From Lamellibrachia satsuma (taxonomy: Eukaryota; Annelida; Polychaeta; Sabellida; Siboglinidae), in contig BSQZ01000108.1 in NCBI GenBank assembly GCA_033239005.1, forward strand, positions 189,001 through 253,000: a stretch of DNA of 64,000 bases. The letters are read 5' to 3'. Both the position numbers and the translations under genes were made by a program. This document shows positions 33,935 to 45,947 of this stretch, in pieces. How positions within the stretch are numbered: the first letter of the stretch is position 1; each line of letters starts with the position of its first letter. Under the pieces are notes generated by a model that searched no databases, had not been told where the DNA came from, and saw only the letters and a program-made list of their open reading frames with translations.

Positions 33935-33940
33935 AATAAA
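33935..33940 (+). terminator. Poly(A) signal of EPDR copy 1
   Basis: AATAAA 47 bases after the stop codon, correct strand. Confidence 0.55.
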
Positions 33941-34701
33941 CATTCTATAATTGTCAGAAATGAAAAATCTTCGCAATAATCCATATTACTGTATAAATGG
34001 TGAACTGTACAGGTAAAATGAAAGGTGAACTATACTTGAATGAGGTATCACTGCTCAGAAAATGTTATTACAGCTATGTATAAGTATGTACTGTAATTGT
34101 TGTAGTTTTATTGTACTTGTTGTTACAAAAATTTGAATTAGTATTATACGGATTTAATACTTAAGTATTAAGTCATGACATGCTGTTTAGTAAAGATTAT
34201 CTACTGTTTTTATTGTTAAGGCCAGTCAGATCTTTATTGTAATTTCTTGTATAAACTTGATCAACTAAAAATAAGATGTGTTGCATCCATTTTCTGACTT
34301 AATTTAATATACTTATTGTCTGAAATAAAAAATTATTATACCGTGAAAGAATTTGAAAACTTTCTTCTGGGTTCACTCTGTATGCACGCTACACATCTAT
34401 CATCATAGACAATACTAAAGGTAATTTGATGAAGTCATTTGTTATATCTTCATCAATTTAACTAAGAAGAAAATGGTAAAATATGCAATCAAATTAATGC
34501 TTACTTCATAAGATTTTAACAACGGCTAGCCATGCTGATGTCCACTCTACATTCACAAACGTATGTTTAACATAGGACTCTCAGAACAAGGCAGTTATGT
34601 AACCTGCGTCAAACGTCTGCATCACTTCCTTCGTATGGTACGAATGCTCAAGTGTTAATTTGCCGTTATACAACGGGAATAACCTACTGTTTGTTGATGT
34701 C

Positions 34702-35633
34702 ATTCGAGTGTCACCAGCCATATAACATCACAAGTGTCACCAGTCATATAACGTCACGAGTGTCACCAATCATATAACATCACAAGTGTCACCAGTCATA
34801 TAACAACACGAGTGTCACCAGTCATATAACATCACGAGTGTCACCAGTCAAATAACATCACAAGTGTCACCAGCCATATAATATCATGAGTGTCACCAGC
34901 CATATAATATCATGAGTGTCACCAGTCATATAACATCACGAGTGTCACCAGTCATATAACATCACGAGTGTCACCAGTCATATAACATCACGAGTGTCAC
35001 CAGCCACATAACATCATGAGTGTCACCAGCCACATAACATCACAAGTGTCACCAGTCAAATAACATCACGAGTGTCACCAGCCATATAACATCACGAGTG
35101 TCACCAGTCATATAACATCACGACTGTCACCAGTCATATAATGTCACGAGTATCACCAGTCATATAATATCATGAGTGTCACTAGTCATATAACATCACA
35201 AGTGTCACCAGCCATATAATATCACAAGTGTCACCAGTCATATAACATCACGAGTGTCACCAGCCATATAATATCACGAGTGTCACCAGTCATATAACAT
35301 CACGAGTGTCACCAGTCATATAATGTCACGAGTGTCACCAGTCACATAACATCACGAGTGTCACCAGCCACATAACATCACGAGTGTCACCAGCCATATA
35401 ACATCACGAGTGTCACCAGCCACATAACATCACGAATGTCACCAGTCATATAACATCACGAGTGTCACCAGCCACATAACATCACGAGTGTCACCAGTCA
35501 AATAACATCACAAGTGTCGCCAGCCATATAATATCACGTGTGTCACAAACCATATAACATCACGAGTGTCACCAGTCATATAACATCACGACTGTCACCA
35601 GTCATATAACATCACGACTGTCACCAGTCATAT
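34702..35633. repeat. 26-bp satellite, first block
   Basis: About 35 copies of GAGTGTCACCAGTCATATAA plus CATCAC, with frequent CGAG/CAAG/TGAG and GTCA/GCCA variants. It is broken at 35634 by a LINE fragment and resumes at 35913. Confidence 0.93.
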
Positions 35634-35912
35634 AGCCTTAACCAAATTATGTCTTAAGATAGTGTTTTCTTGGGGATGATCTCTATATACGGCAATATAC
35701 AAAATCGACGCCATTCAACCTCAGACCTCCCTCCTGCTACATGAACGTTGAATTACATCGACTTGTATTTGGTACACAATGTTTTGATTTAAGATTTAAC
35801 AAGATCATCTATGTGTAGCCCGCCCTTATCAGATATCTGTCAATTCTATTTTTAAACATATTCACATTATTAGCGTTAACACAATTCTTGGGCAGTTTGT
35901 TCCATTCATTTA
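35634..35912 (-). mobile_element. LINE 3' fragment inserted in the 26-bp satellite
   Basis: The sequence from AGCCTTAACCAAATTATG onward is nearly identical to 38342-38620. It is the 3' end of the LINE family whose C-terminal coding part is seen at 39270-39590. Satellite resumes immediately after TTCATTTATCAC. Confidence 0.85.
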
Positions 35913-37455
35913 TCACGAGTGTCACCAGTCATATAATATCATGAGTGTCACTAGTCATATAACATCACAAGTGTCACCAGCCATATAATATCACAAGTGT
36001 CACCAGTCATATAACATCACGAGTGTCACCAGTCATATAATGTCACGAGTGTCACCAGTCATATAACATCACGAGTGTCATCAGTCATATAACATCACGA
36101 GTGTCACCAGTCATATAACGTCACGAGTGTCACCAGTCATATAACATCACAAATGTCACCAGCCATAAAATATCATGAGTGTCACCAGTCATATAACATC
36201 ATGAGTGTCACCAGTCATATAACGTCAAGAGTGTCACCAATCATATAACATCACGAGTGTCACCAGCCATATAACATCACGAGTGTCACCAGTCATATAA
36301 CAACACGAGTGTCACCAGTCATATAACATCACGAGTGTCACCAGTCATATGTCATGAGTGTCACCAGTCATATAACATCACAAGTGTCACCAGCCATATA
36401 ATATCACGAGTGTCACCAGTCATATAACATCACGAGTGTCACCAGTCATATAACATCATGAGTGTCACCAGTCATATAACATCACAAGTGTCACCAGTCA
36501 TATAACATCACGAGTGTCACCAGTCATATGTCATGAGTGTCACCAGTCATATAACATCACAAGTGTCACCAGCCATATAATATCACGAGTGTCACCAGTC
36601 ATATAACATCACGAGTGTCACCAGTCATATAACATCACGAGTGTCACCAGTCATATAACATCACAAGTGTCACCAGTCATAATATCACGAGTGTCACCAG
36701 TCATAACATCACGCGTGTCACCAGTCATAACATCACGCGTGTCACCAGTCATATAACATCACGAGTGTCACCAGTCATATAACGTCACGAGTGTCACCAA
36801 TCATATAACATCACGAGTGTCACCAGTCATATAACAACACGAGTGTCACCAGTCATATAACATCACGAGTGTCACCAGTCAAATAACATCACAAGTGTCA
36901 CCAACCATATAATATCATGAGTGTCACCAGTCATATAACATCACGAGTGTCACCAGTCATATAACATCACGAGTGTCACCAGTCATATAATGTCACGAGT
37001 GTCACCAATCATATAACATCACGAGTGTCACCAGTCATATAACAACACAAGTGTCACCAGTCATATAACATCACGAGTGTCACCAGTCATATGTCATGAG
37101 TGTCACAAGTCATATAACATCACAAGTGTCACCAGCCATATAATATCACGAGTGTCACCAGTCATATAACATCACGAGTGTCACCAGTCATATAACATCA
37201 CGAGTGTCACCAGTCATATAACATCACAAGTGTCACCAGTCATATAATATCACGAGTGTCACCAGTCATAACATCACGAGTGTCATCAGTCATATAACAT
37301 CACGAGTGTCACCAGTCATATAATGTCACGAGTGTCACCAGTCATATAACATCACAAGTGTCACCAGCCATATATCACAAGTGTCACCAGTCATATAACA
37401 TCACAAGTGTCACCAGTCATACAATATCACGAGTGTCACCAGTCATATAACATCA
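35913..37455. repeat. 26-bp satellite, second block
   Basis: About 59 copies of the same 26-bp unit, with some shortened units reading GTCATATGTCATGAG. Larger segments recur in the same order, indicating secondary block duplications. Confidence 0.93.
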
Positions 37456-37604
37456 TGAGGGCAAACAGTTTATTATTACCTATATATTACATTAGTTGAT
37501 TATTGTGTGTTGCCTCAGTGACACACTTAACTGTGGGTGTGTTAGAAATATGAGTTCAACCAGTACAGTGTACCTGACTATAGACAGTGGTGGATATTTA
37601 TACA

Positions 37605-37606
<2 letters not shown>

Positions 37607-37649
<43 letters not shown>

Positions 37650-37650
37650 G
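37607..37650. repeat. (TA)n microsatellite
   Basis: An uninterrupted TA/AT run interrupted once by TTA. About 60 bases further on, GGGCGCTATATAAGAATGT resembles a common SINE tail. Confidence 0.85.
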
Positions 37651-37659
37651 TGAACAAAT

Positions 37660-38341
37660 AGTCTTCATGCAGTATTGCAGCAAGGCTGAACGCTTCCCAG
37701 AGAAGTTGGGCGCTATATAAGAATGTACCTTGATGAAACACTTTCTAAGCCCAACCAAGTTCTGAAAGTTCTGAAGCTTGTAGTATGATATTTAACATTC
37801 ATCTTCATTTAACATCATATGTCTGTTGTGAGATTTTAAACTAATAAGCTGGAGTAAAATAGGCAGGTGGGGGGAGGTATATTTATAGGAGACTTGATAG
37901 AATGTCTCTAGCATGGGAATCACATTAGTTAGCATCACAACATTAACCGTAGTGAACTGAATATGGCAAATCATGTCAAGATCAACAAAATATTGCAAAT
38001 CAAGTACAAATTTAACTGACTGCTATGTTCAACTACAGATGGACTTATATTTTGTCACCAGTCATGTGAAATTGTCACACAGAGTAGGATTTAATGTCCC
38101 AGTTAGTGGAGTTGATGGCAGCAAGGTATTTCTGTCACGGTGATTTTTATTTGCATTTCCAACATTTGCATATGAATTGCATCGCTGGGTTGTGTTTGTG
38201 TGGATATTCTCACTGGTACATGTACAGGAGTAATAAATAAGCTGCTTGATGACACAAGCAATGTCTGGAAGTGTCTGGCTCAAAGTCAACACAGTGTTCA
38301 TCATGACATCTATGTGCAAACCTTCCTCCAGAAGCAAGCAT
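37660..38341. other. Intergenic stretch, no supported gene
   Basis: A minus-strand frame at 38337-38062 (GLHIDVMMNTVLTLSQTLPD and so on) looks mildly protein-like, but I recognise no family and no clear splice sites bound it. Confidence 0.35.
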
Positions 38342-38850
38342 AGCCTTAACCAAATTATGTCTTAAGATAGTGTTTTCTTGGGGATGATCTCTATATACGG
38401 CAATATACAAAATCGACGCCATTCAACCTCAGACCTCCCTCCTGCTACATGAACGTTGAATTACATCGACTTGTATTTGGTACACAATGTTTTGATTTAA
38501 GATTTAACAAGATCATCTATGTGTAGCCCGCCCTTATCAGATATCTGTCAATTCTATTTTTAATCATATTCACATTACTAGCATTAACACAATTCTTGGG
38601 CAGTTTGTTCCATTCATTTATCACTCTCCGTGAGAAAAGAGTACTTTCTCATGTCCAACCTACACTGCTCCTTAACTAATGCTGCTTTGTGTCCTCTGGT
38701 TCTACTGCCTTCTTTAAGTTTGAAGAACATATTCCTATCAACATCCTCACTCAACCGTTCACTATTTTAAACACTTCTATTTGGTCTCCTCTTAGTCTCC
38801 TGGTCTCTAGCATTGTTGAACCACACTGTAATAAGCGGCTTTCATAACTA
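38342..38850 (-). mobile_element. LINE 3' end, copy of the GYED family
   Basis: The minus strand shows DRNMFFKLKEGSRTRGHKA and EQCRLDMRKYSFL in broken frames, then a 3' UTR ending at 38342. It shares its 3' end point with the copy in the satellite at 35634. Confidence 0.82.
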
Positions 38851-39269
38851 AGGTTTGAGATTATCACTTAGCATGTGTTTAGCAAATAAACATGAACACT
38901 GTTCCCACAACTGAAATGACAGGACAGTGGCCAGACATTCACTAGGTGACAGATCAACAATTTGTCTGACCACAGTATGACATTCAATGGGACTCTTTTG
39001 CTTCTATTAACTAGGCCTAGGTACGGTTTAAAAAAAATTGTTTTACATTGTTACTCTCACAAGATGTATGAATTATGCACAATTTGTCCAATGAACACCT
39101 TTTTTTTGGTCCAGCATATACATCCATCATATACACATTCTGAGTGCATGGATACACAGGTTATATGAATATTTGCATGGAATGTGTTTTTATTCACAAA
39201 GATATGTACAAAGCCCCCACAATAGTTGTATACATATATGTAATTTGGAAGCATGATTAAATTAATTAA

Positions 39270-39590
39270 CCCGCCCTTATCAAATATATGTCAATTCTAT
39301 TTTTAAACATATTCACACTACTAGCATTAACACAATCATTGGGCAGTTTGTTCCATTCATTTATCACCCTCTGTGAGAAAGGGTACTTTCTCATGTCCAA
39401 CCTACACTGCTCCTTAACTAATGCTGCTTTGTGCCCTCTGGTTCTACTGCCTTCTTTAAGTTTGAAGAACATATTCCTATCCATATCCTCATAACCATTC
39501 ACTATTTTAAACACTTCTATTTGGTCTCCTCTTATAGTCTCCTGGTCTCTAGTGTTGTCAAACCACATTGTAATAAGCGACTTTTGTAAC
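39270..39590 (-). mobile_element. LINE C-terminal fragment, best-preserved copy
   Basis: A minus-strand frame of 100 codons reads DQETIRGDQIEVFKIVNGYE, then FKLKEGSRTRGHKAALVKEQ, FSQRVINEWNKLPND and FKNRIDIYL. This is the typical extreme C-terminus of many invertebrate LINE RTs. Only this piece is present, so it is 5'-truncated. Confidence 0.85.
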
Positions 39591-39594
39591 TAAG

Positions 39595-40459
39595 GTTGCA
39601 CACAGCCATAGAGTTACATCATTAATCATCCCTCTAAAAACTAACTAAAGGATGTGCTATTTATGTCTGTGCACACAGCTCACTTTCACATGCTTCTGAC
39701 TGTACATTTACGTTAAAAAATTACTTCTTTCCCAGACAGGGTCTTGTGACATGCATCAACAAACTAAGGTGGTTAGCTTTCTTCAGGCAGAAACCTATTT
39801 CTTCCAGGGTTCAGAGTATTGGCTTACAGTTTATAACAATGATACCAGGGTCCAATATGGCTATTATCAGTGTGTTGTTAGAGTTGACAAAATCACCTAA
39901 ACCTACTAATCGACAGACCACAGCAACTAGGTACTGCATAAAGTATTGTGAATCAAGGCACCACATTATCTAATGTTCAAATTCATGTAATTTTGTGGAG
40001 ATTCATATCTATTGGGCAGCAGTTATGTAGGTATAAATTCGTAATGTGCATGACACGTGGACAAATCTGCAGTATTTAAGTGCATAGGAAATATAATAAT
40101 ATTTCACCGTAAACTAAACGCTATTTCTTCTAGGGTTCAGGGTACTGGCTTACAGTTTATAATACCACGGTCCAATTTTCTGAGAAAATTGACGAAGGTC
40201 CAGCATGCCTAAAATCCAAGACCCATGGCGGATAGGCAAGTTTAAACAGGTGGGTTTTTAGTTTACATTGAAATATTGTTATATTTCCTATGTACTTAAA
40301 TGCTGCAGATTTGTCCAAGCGAGATGTGTGCAACATAATGGGAGGGTGGTGGGGTGGGTGGGGTGAAAGGGTGGAGGAGTGGGGTGGGGTGGAATGGTGG
40401 CGGGTGAAAGGGTGGTGCGGTGGAGGTGTGGCGGGGGGACTGTTATGTATAACTGTGCT
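39595..40459. other. Flank before the EPDR pseudogene
   Basis: No gene is supported. A G-rich run of GGGTGGTGGGGTGGG type lies at 40340-40440. From about 40460 the sequence matches the upstream regions of the intact EPDR genes. Confidence 0.45.
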
Positions 40460-40642
40460 CTTTAATACAGCAGGCCAGTCACAGTCTGACAGTTCTTGCA
40501 CTGTGTCTTTCTCCGAGTGACGACAGTTGAATATACAGTATCATTAGTTTGCTGCGTCTGTTTCCACAGTTTGAACTAGTAGTGCAGCAAGTTTGGCAGT
40601 ACACATTGATGTAATGTCAGCAACACATTTAAGAAATCAAAC

Positions 40643-41337
40643 TTGCCGATTGTGTTGATGGTATTGTTTGTCACGGTGATGATGGTGACTGTCACGGCAA
40701 CTGTTGCTGAGACGGAGAAGCCTTGTTGCTGTCCTGAGCAGTATGAAGGCACCCTTGGCTTGGTGTCACATTCACTAGGGTTTAAACAGTCGCAACTAGC
40801 ATTGGCGAACTACTGGTCTGTGATCCTGGATTTCAAGGCAAAGAAACTGTGTTATTGGGAAAAGTGATGGTGCTCTGTTAGCAACATTCTTGATGTCGTC
40901 TCAATGTGCCCTCAATAACACCACCTTCACGGGGAGTGCCTACTTCGGGGTGGGAGTGTCAGTGCTTGCTACCACTGCCTGAAACACTGATGCGTACACC
41001 TTGTGATATCGCACATTTCCAAGAGAATTTGTTGTCACACAGAAAAACTGTGGTACTGTCAAGCAAAGGAGATTGTAATAGGACGGATATTCCTCTAAAT
41101 CACATCCTACCATAACAACACCATGGGTATCCAGGACCCGGGGTGTTCACCCTACCAGATTTCTGCAAGAAACAGGTGCAGGCCTATGTCATGACCATGG
41201 ATTTGCCCGCAGCAATGCAACATATTACATTATTGATTTCTTTACCATGATGACAGAGAATCCTGAAATGAGAAGTGACCTGCTGGAAACAAAATGAGGT
41301 TCTCAACAGAGATGGCCCATCTGACATGAAGATGTGA
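40643..41337 (+). pseudogene. Ependymin-related pseudogene
   Basis: The start ATG has become TTG. The frame then reads VLMVLFVTVMMVTVTATVAE and EKPCCCPEQYEGTLG, but the part equivalent to the NFSIDY...HTMNMS segment is deleted, a TGA follows YWEK near 40866, and later frames shift (stops after TACYHCLKH and elsewhere). Matches to TFTGSAYFGVG, the FCKK region and the final ASDLKL-like codons continue to 41337. The upstream 180 bases match the promoter region of the intact genes, but the TATA position reads TTTAATACAG, the same variant seen before the minus-strand gene at 62930. Confidence 0.85.
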
Positions 41338-41540
41338 TTGGTACTGTTCTGATTTGATAAAGATGAGCAATGTGTGTGCTGGATATGTCATGCTTTGAAA
41401 CTGTTGACAATGTATTTTGTCGACATTTGTATTGATGATGAGTGACATTTGTGTGTGATCCGAACAAATTTCAAGACAACTATGGTGGAGCAGTCATACA
41501 TTGATAACATTTTGACAATGCTGCATGTTAGTGTTTATTC

Positions 41541-42382
41541 TGATTTGCTAAGTCTACTCATGGTGTTGAGTTACATGTATCTTGATTAAGTCTACTCATG
41601 GTGTTGAGTTACATGTATCTTGATTAAGTCTACTCATGGTGTTGAGTTACATGTATCTTGATTAAGTGTGCTCATGGTGTTGAGTTACATGTATCTTGAT
41701 TAAGTCTACTCATGGTGTTGAGTTACATGTATCTTGATTAAGTCTACTCATGGTGTTGAGTTACATGTATCTTGATTAAGTCTACTCATGGTGTTGAGTT
41801 ACATGTATCTTGATTAAGTGTACTCATGGTGTTGAGTTACATGTATCTTGATTAAGTCTACTCATGGTGTTGAGTTACATGTATCTTGATTAAGTGTACT
41901 CATGGTGTTGAGTTACATGTATCTTGATTAAGTCTACTCATGGTGTTGAGTTACATGTATCTTGATTAAGTCTACTCATGGTGTTGAGTTACATGTATCT
42001 TGATTAAGTGTACTCATGGTGTTGAGTTACATGTATCTTGATTAAGTGTACTCATGGTGTTGAGTTACATGTATCTTGATTAAGTCTACTCATGGTGTTG
42101 AGTTACATGTATCTTGATTAAGTCTACTCATGGTGTTGAGTTACATGTATCTTGATTAAGTCTACTCATGGTGTTGAGTTACATGTATCTTGATTAAGTC
42201 TACTCATGGTGTTGAGTTACATGTATCTTGATTAAGTCTACTCATGGTGTTGAGTTACATGTATCTTGATTAAGTCTACTCATGGTGTTGAGTTACATGT
42301 ATCTTGATTAAGTCTACTCATGGTGTTGTGTTACATGTATCTTGATTAAGTCTACTCATGGTGTTGAGTTACATGTATCTTG
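41541..42382. repeat. 38-bp satellite behind the EPDR pseudogene
   Basis: About 22 nearly identical copies of TCTACTCATGGTGTTGAGTT plus ACATGTATCTTGATTAAG. The same unit follows the EPDR genes at 43836 and 53440. Confidence 0.95.
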
Positions 42383-42552
42383 CGGAGGCTCAGCTTTGAC
42401 AGCTTTCATAGCACTAATTAACATTTGTAAATGTAGCTGGTAATCAGATTATTGGTACAATGTTTATTGATGCTGGCCACCTAATGGGGGCAGGAATATA
42501 TTACCCGTGATATAATACGTAATATACTCTCTGTTAACACCTTCTGGTAGAT

Positions 42553-42592
42553 GGAAGATAGCCCATCTGACTTGAAGCTGTGATTGGTACTG
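42553..42592 (+). pseudogene. EPDR 3'-end fragment
   Basis: GCCCATCTGACTTGAAGCTG followed by TGATTGGTACTGTT matches the last codons and stop of the intact EPDR genes, with 3' UTR-like sequence after it. Nothing of the rest of the gene is present. The following 280 bases recur inverted at about 60190-60480. Confidence 0.7.
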
Positions 42593-42964
42593 TTCTGATT
42601 TGATCAAGTTGAGCAATATCTGTGCTGAAACTGCTTTGCTTTGATGAAGTCTTCAAACATTTTGGTCAGATCTGTCAAGCTTTGATGGTTGTTAATGTTG
42701 AATAATGTTTGTGTTTTGATTGCATAGAGAGAGTATATTAAATAGATATGTAGGTCCCCCATATGATTGTTGTATGCATAATTAATATGCCTTGTTATGT
42801 AAACAGTTGATGTGAAAGTGCTGAAGACAGAATGTGAAACACTTCAAATGTTTCCTCCGTGTTTCATGTGTCTGTGTCAAGGGTGACCACAAAATGGTAC
42901 TCATGTAACTTAATGTAACTTCTTTATTTTATTTCAAATGATATATTCTTTAGTACATGTTTAT

Positions 42965-43400
42965 TTTACTTGATTCATGATCACTGCAGAACATTTTGGA
43001 TGAATATCTTTAACGTATTTGATTAGGTTTGAGCATATGCACCAGATGTTGGCCTCAACGCTGCCGACACACATGAATTTGATGCACTCACCTGATCTGT
43101 CACCTCCAGACTTCATCTTTGGGGCTATCTTAAGGACAATGTCTAACAAGGAAGGCCACAACCCATAGCTATCTCAAACCAGCAATAACTGACAACATCC
43201 ATTCAATCACTGCAGCTGAATGTGTTGCTTTCACATGTCTGCAACGCTGACACAGATATCTGAAGCATTTCCTCAAACTCAACCAAATCAAGTACATTAA
43301 AAATATTCATCCAAAACTTTCCAAAATTATCATGGATCATGTGAAGCAAATGTATACCAAAGAACATGTCATTTGAAACAAAAGTAAGGAAGTTATGTAA
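42965..43400 (+). mobile_element. Mariner-like transposase C-terminal remnant with inverted arms
   Basis: The + strand around 43090-43150 gives SPDLSPPDF then, after a one-base shift, LWGYLKDNV, a pattern typical of Tc1/mariner-type DDE transposase C-termini. From 43240 it reads LKHFLKLNQIKYIKNIHPKL. The segment 42965-43085 is an inverted, diverged copy of 43240-43345, so the remnant forms a large hairpin-like arrangement. Related pieces lie at 47439, 52440 and 59985. All are dead. Confidence 0.65.
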
Positions 43401-43634
43401 GGTTTAGGTAACATACAGCTAATCAGAACATGCACATAGCTGAGACTGGGAGGGGTCAAAGGTTGTAGTGTTGGTGATGACCCGAGTATACAGTTTGAAC
43501 TTGATGTGGTCATTGTAATTCATTGACCTGACAATGCATGTCTCAAGCCTTGGCTGGGTTATTTTTGACTGTACAGTCAGAAGCATGTGACATTCAGTCT
43601 TGTGATCGGGTGTGTATAATGCACAACTGTGCTC

Positions 43635-43640
43635 TATAAA
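43635..43640 (+). promoter_or_regulatory. TATA box of EPDR copy 2
   Basis: TATAAA in GCTCTATAAAACAACAGG, about 200 bases before the ATG and identical at the matching position of copy 3. It suggests a start near 43665. Confidence 0.6.
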
Positions 43641-43835
43641 ACAACAGGCCAGTGCAGTCTCTAACAGTTCCTGCACTGTGTCTTTCTCCGAGTGACTGAC
43701 AGTAATATATACAGTATCATTAGTTTGCTGTGCCTGTTTTTACAGACTTAGGACAGTTTGAAGTCATACTGCAGTGAGTTGGGCAGTATACGTTGACGTA
43801 AACAGACAACAATATTTAACGTCAACATCACAACC

Positions 43836-44594
43836 ATGGCAGCCGTGTTGATGGTAATCTTTGTCACGGTGGTGACTGTCGTTGTGACGGAGAAGCCTTG
43901 CTGCTTCCCTGAGCAGTATGAAGGAATTCTTGGCATGGTGACACAAACATTGGGGCATAGACCATCGAAAATCGGTACAATGGCGAACTTCTCCATCGAC
44001 TACAAGAACGAGAAAATTGCAGTCTACGAACAGATCTATGCACATCGTCATACAATGAATATGTCATTGTTCATGGATTTCAAGGCAAAGAAACAGTATA
44101 CTGTGTTTTGGGAAAAGAAATGGTGCTGTGCTCTGAACGTGTCCCAGGTGATGCAGCCTCGATGCGCTCTTAACAATGCCACCTTCATGGGGAGTGCCTA
44201 CTACGGGGTGGGGGCGTCAGCGCTTGCTACAACAGCCTGGGGCATTCTTGTCTGTAAGCCTGGTCTCAAAGCGTCTGCAGAAATTGTTGTCACACAGAAA
44301 AACTGCATTCCTTTCAACCAGATCGTGATGGGACGATCTCATTTCACCCCTTTTCTCCAGATTGTGTCCTACTACAACAACACCCTGGGCATCCAGGACC
44401 CCGGGGTGTTCACCCCGCCAGACTTCTGCAAGAAAGAGGCGCAGGAATGTGGCCAGACCGTGGAGTTGCCAGCAGCAACGCAACATATCGTTGATTTCGT
44501 TACTGTGAAATCAGAGAACCCTGGGATGAAAGATGACCCTCTGGAAACAAACAAGGTTCTCAATGAAGATGGCGCATCCGACTTGAAGCTGTGA
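43836..44594 (+). CDS. Ependymin-related secreted protein (EPDR copy 2)
   Basis: 252 residues, single exon. Signal peptide MAAVLMVIFVTVVTVVVT, then EKPCCFPEQYEGILG. Further landmarks are ANFSIDYKNEKIAVYE, DFKAKKQYTVFWEKK, CCALNV, PRCALNNATFMGS, AYYGVGASAL, QKNCIPF, NNTLGIQDPGVF and FCKKEAQECG. Conserved Cys residues and N-glycosylation sequons (NFS, NMS, NVS, NAT, NNT) fit a secreted disulfide-bonded glycoprotein of the ependymin family. The C-terminal tail NPGMKDDPLETNKVL...ASDLKL is acidic. It is nearly identical to copy 3, flanks included, so the two arose by recent block duplication or are kept alike by gene conversion. A 38-bp satellite starts 250 bases after the stop. Confidence 0.92.
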   Translation: MAAVLMVIFVTVVTVVVTEKPCCFPEQYEGILGMVTQTLGHRPSKIGTMANFSIDYKNEKIAVYEQIYAHRHTMNMSLFMDFKAKKQYTVFWEKKWCCALNVSQVMQPRCALNNATFMGSAYYGVGASALATTAWGILVCKPGLKASAEIVVTQKNCIPFNQIVMGRSHFTPFLQIVSYYNNTLGIQDPGVFTPPDFCKKEAQECGQTVELPAATQHIVDFVTVKSENPGMKDDPLETNKVLNEDGASDLKL

Positions 44595-44842
44595 TTGGTA
44601 CTGTTAACAAAGCTGAGCAATATCTGTGCTGGATATGTCATGCTTTGGTAGTCTTGACAATGTATTTTGTTAACATTTGCATCGTAACTGGTAACTTTGA
44701 TAAAGTCTCAATGATGTTGATTAATATTTGTGTGTGATCCAATTTGCCTTGATAAATTCTTAAGACAACTTCAGTGGAACTGTCATACTTTGATAAAGTT
44801 TTGACAACATTGCATGTTTGCGTTTAATGTGGTTTGCTTTGA

Positions 44843-45947
44843 TTAAGTCTACTCATGGTGTTGAGTAACATGTATCTTGATTAAGTCTACTCATGGTGTT
44901 GAGTAACATGTATCTTGATTAAGTCTACTCATGGTGTTGAGTTACATGTATCTTGATTAAGTCTACTCATGGTGTTGAGTAACATGTATCTTGATTAAGT
45001 CTACTCATGGTGTTGAGTTACATGTATCTTGATTAAGTCTACTCATGGTGTTGAGTTACATGTATCTTGATTAAGTCTACTCATGGTGTTGAGTAACATG
45101 TATCTTGATTAAATCTACTCATGGTTTTGAGTCACATGTATCTTGATTAAGTCTACTCATGGTGTTGAGTAACATGTATCTTGATTAAGTCTACTCATGG
45201 TGTTGAGTTACATGTATCTTGATTGATTAAATCTACTCATGGTGTTGAGTAACATGTATCTTGATTAAGTCTACTCATGGTGTTGAGTTACATGTATCTT
45301 GATTAAGTCTACTCATGGTGTTGAGTTACATGTATCTTGATTGATTAAATCTACTCATGGTGTTGAGTAACATGTATCTTGATTAAGTCTACTCATGGTG
45401 TTGAGTTACATGTATCTTGATTAAGTCTACTCATGGTGTTGAGTAACATGTATCTTGATTAAATCTACTCATGGTGTTGAGTTACATGTATCTTGATTAA
45501 GTCTACTCATGGTGTTGAGTTACATGTATCTTGATTAAGTCTACTCATGGTGTTGAGTTACATGTATCTTGATTAAATCTACTCATGGTGTTGAGTCACA
45601 TGTATCTTGATTAAGTCTACTCATGGTGTTGAGTTACATGTATCTTGATTAAGTCCACTCATGGTGTTGAGTAACATGTATCTTGATTAAATCTACTCAT
45701 GGTGTTGAGTCACATGTATCTTGATTAAGTCCACTCATGGTGTTGAGTAACATGTATCTTGATTAAGTCTACTCATGGTGTTGAGTAACATGTATCTTGA
45801 TTAAATCTACTCATGGTGTTGAGTAACATGTATCTTGATTAAATCTACTCATGGTATTGAGTTACATGTATCTTGATTAAGTCTACTCATGGTGTTGAGT
45901 AACATGTATCTTGATTAAGTCTACTCATGGTGTTGAGTTACATGTAT
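44843..45947. repeat. 38-bp satellite behind EPDR copy 2
   Basis: About 29 copies of the TCTACTCATGGTGTTGAGTT-type unit. Variants GAGTAACATG, GAGTCACATG and TTAAATC are interspersed, and some units carry an extra TGAT. More heterogeneous than the array at 41541. Confidence 0.95.

Noticed and set aside
34702..37455. Regular 26-bp repeats considered as a CRISPR array
   Set aside because: There are no unique spacers; units are contiguous and the genome is eukaryotic. It is a satellite.
38062..38337. Minus-strand frame GLHIDVMMNTVLTLSQTLPD as a possible exon
   Set aside because: Mildly protein-like but no family recognised, no convincing splice sites, and it abuts LINE sequence.
41541..42382. 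38-bp repeats considered as a CRISPR array or regulatory enhancer array
   Set aside because: Head-to-tail identical units without spacers; nothing shows regulatory function.
43748..44641. Long antisense frames opposite EPDR copies (for example 95, 89 and 89 codons)
   Set aside because: Shadows of the conserved coding frame, repeated at each EPDR copy with no signal of their own.
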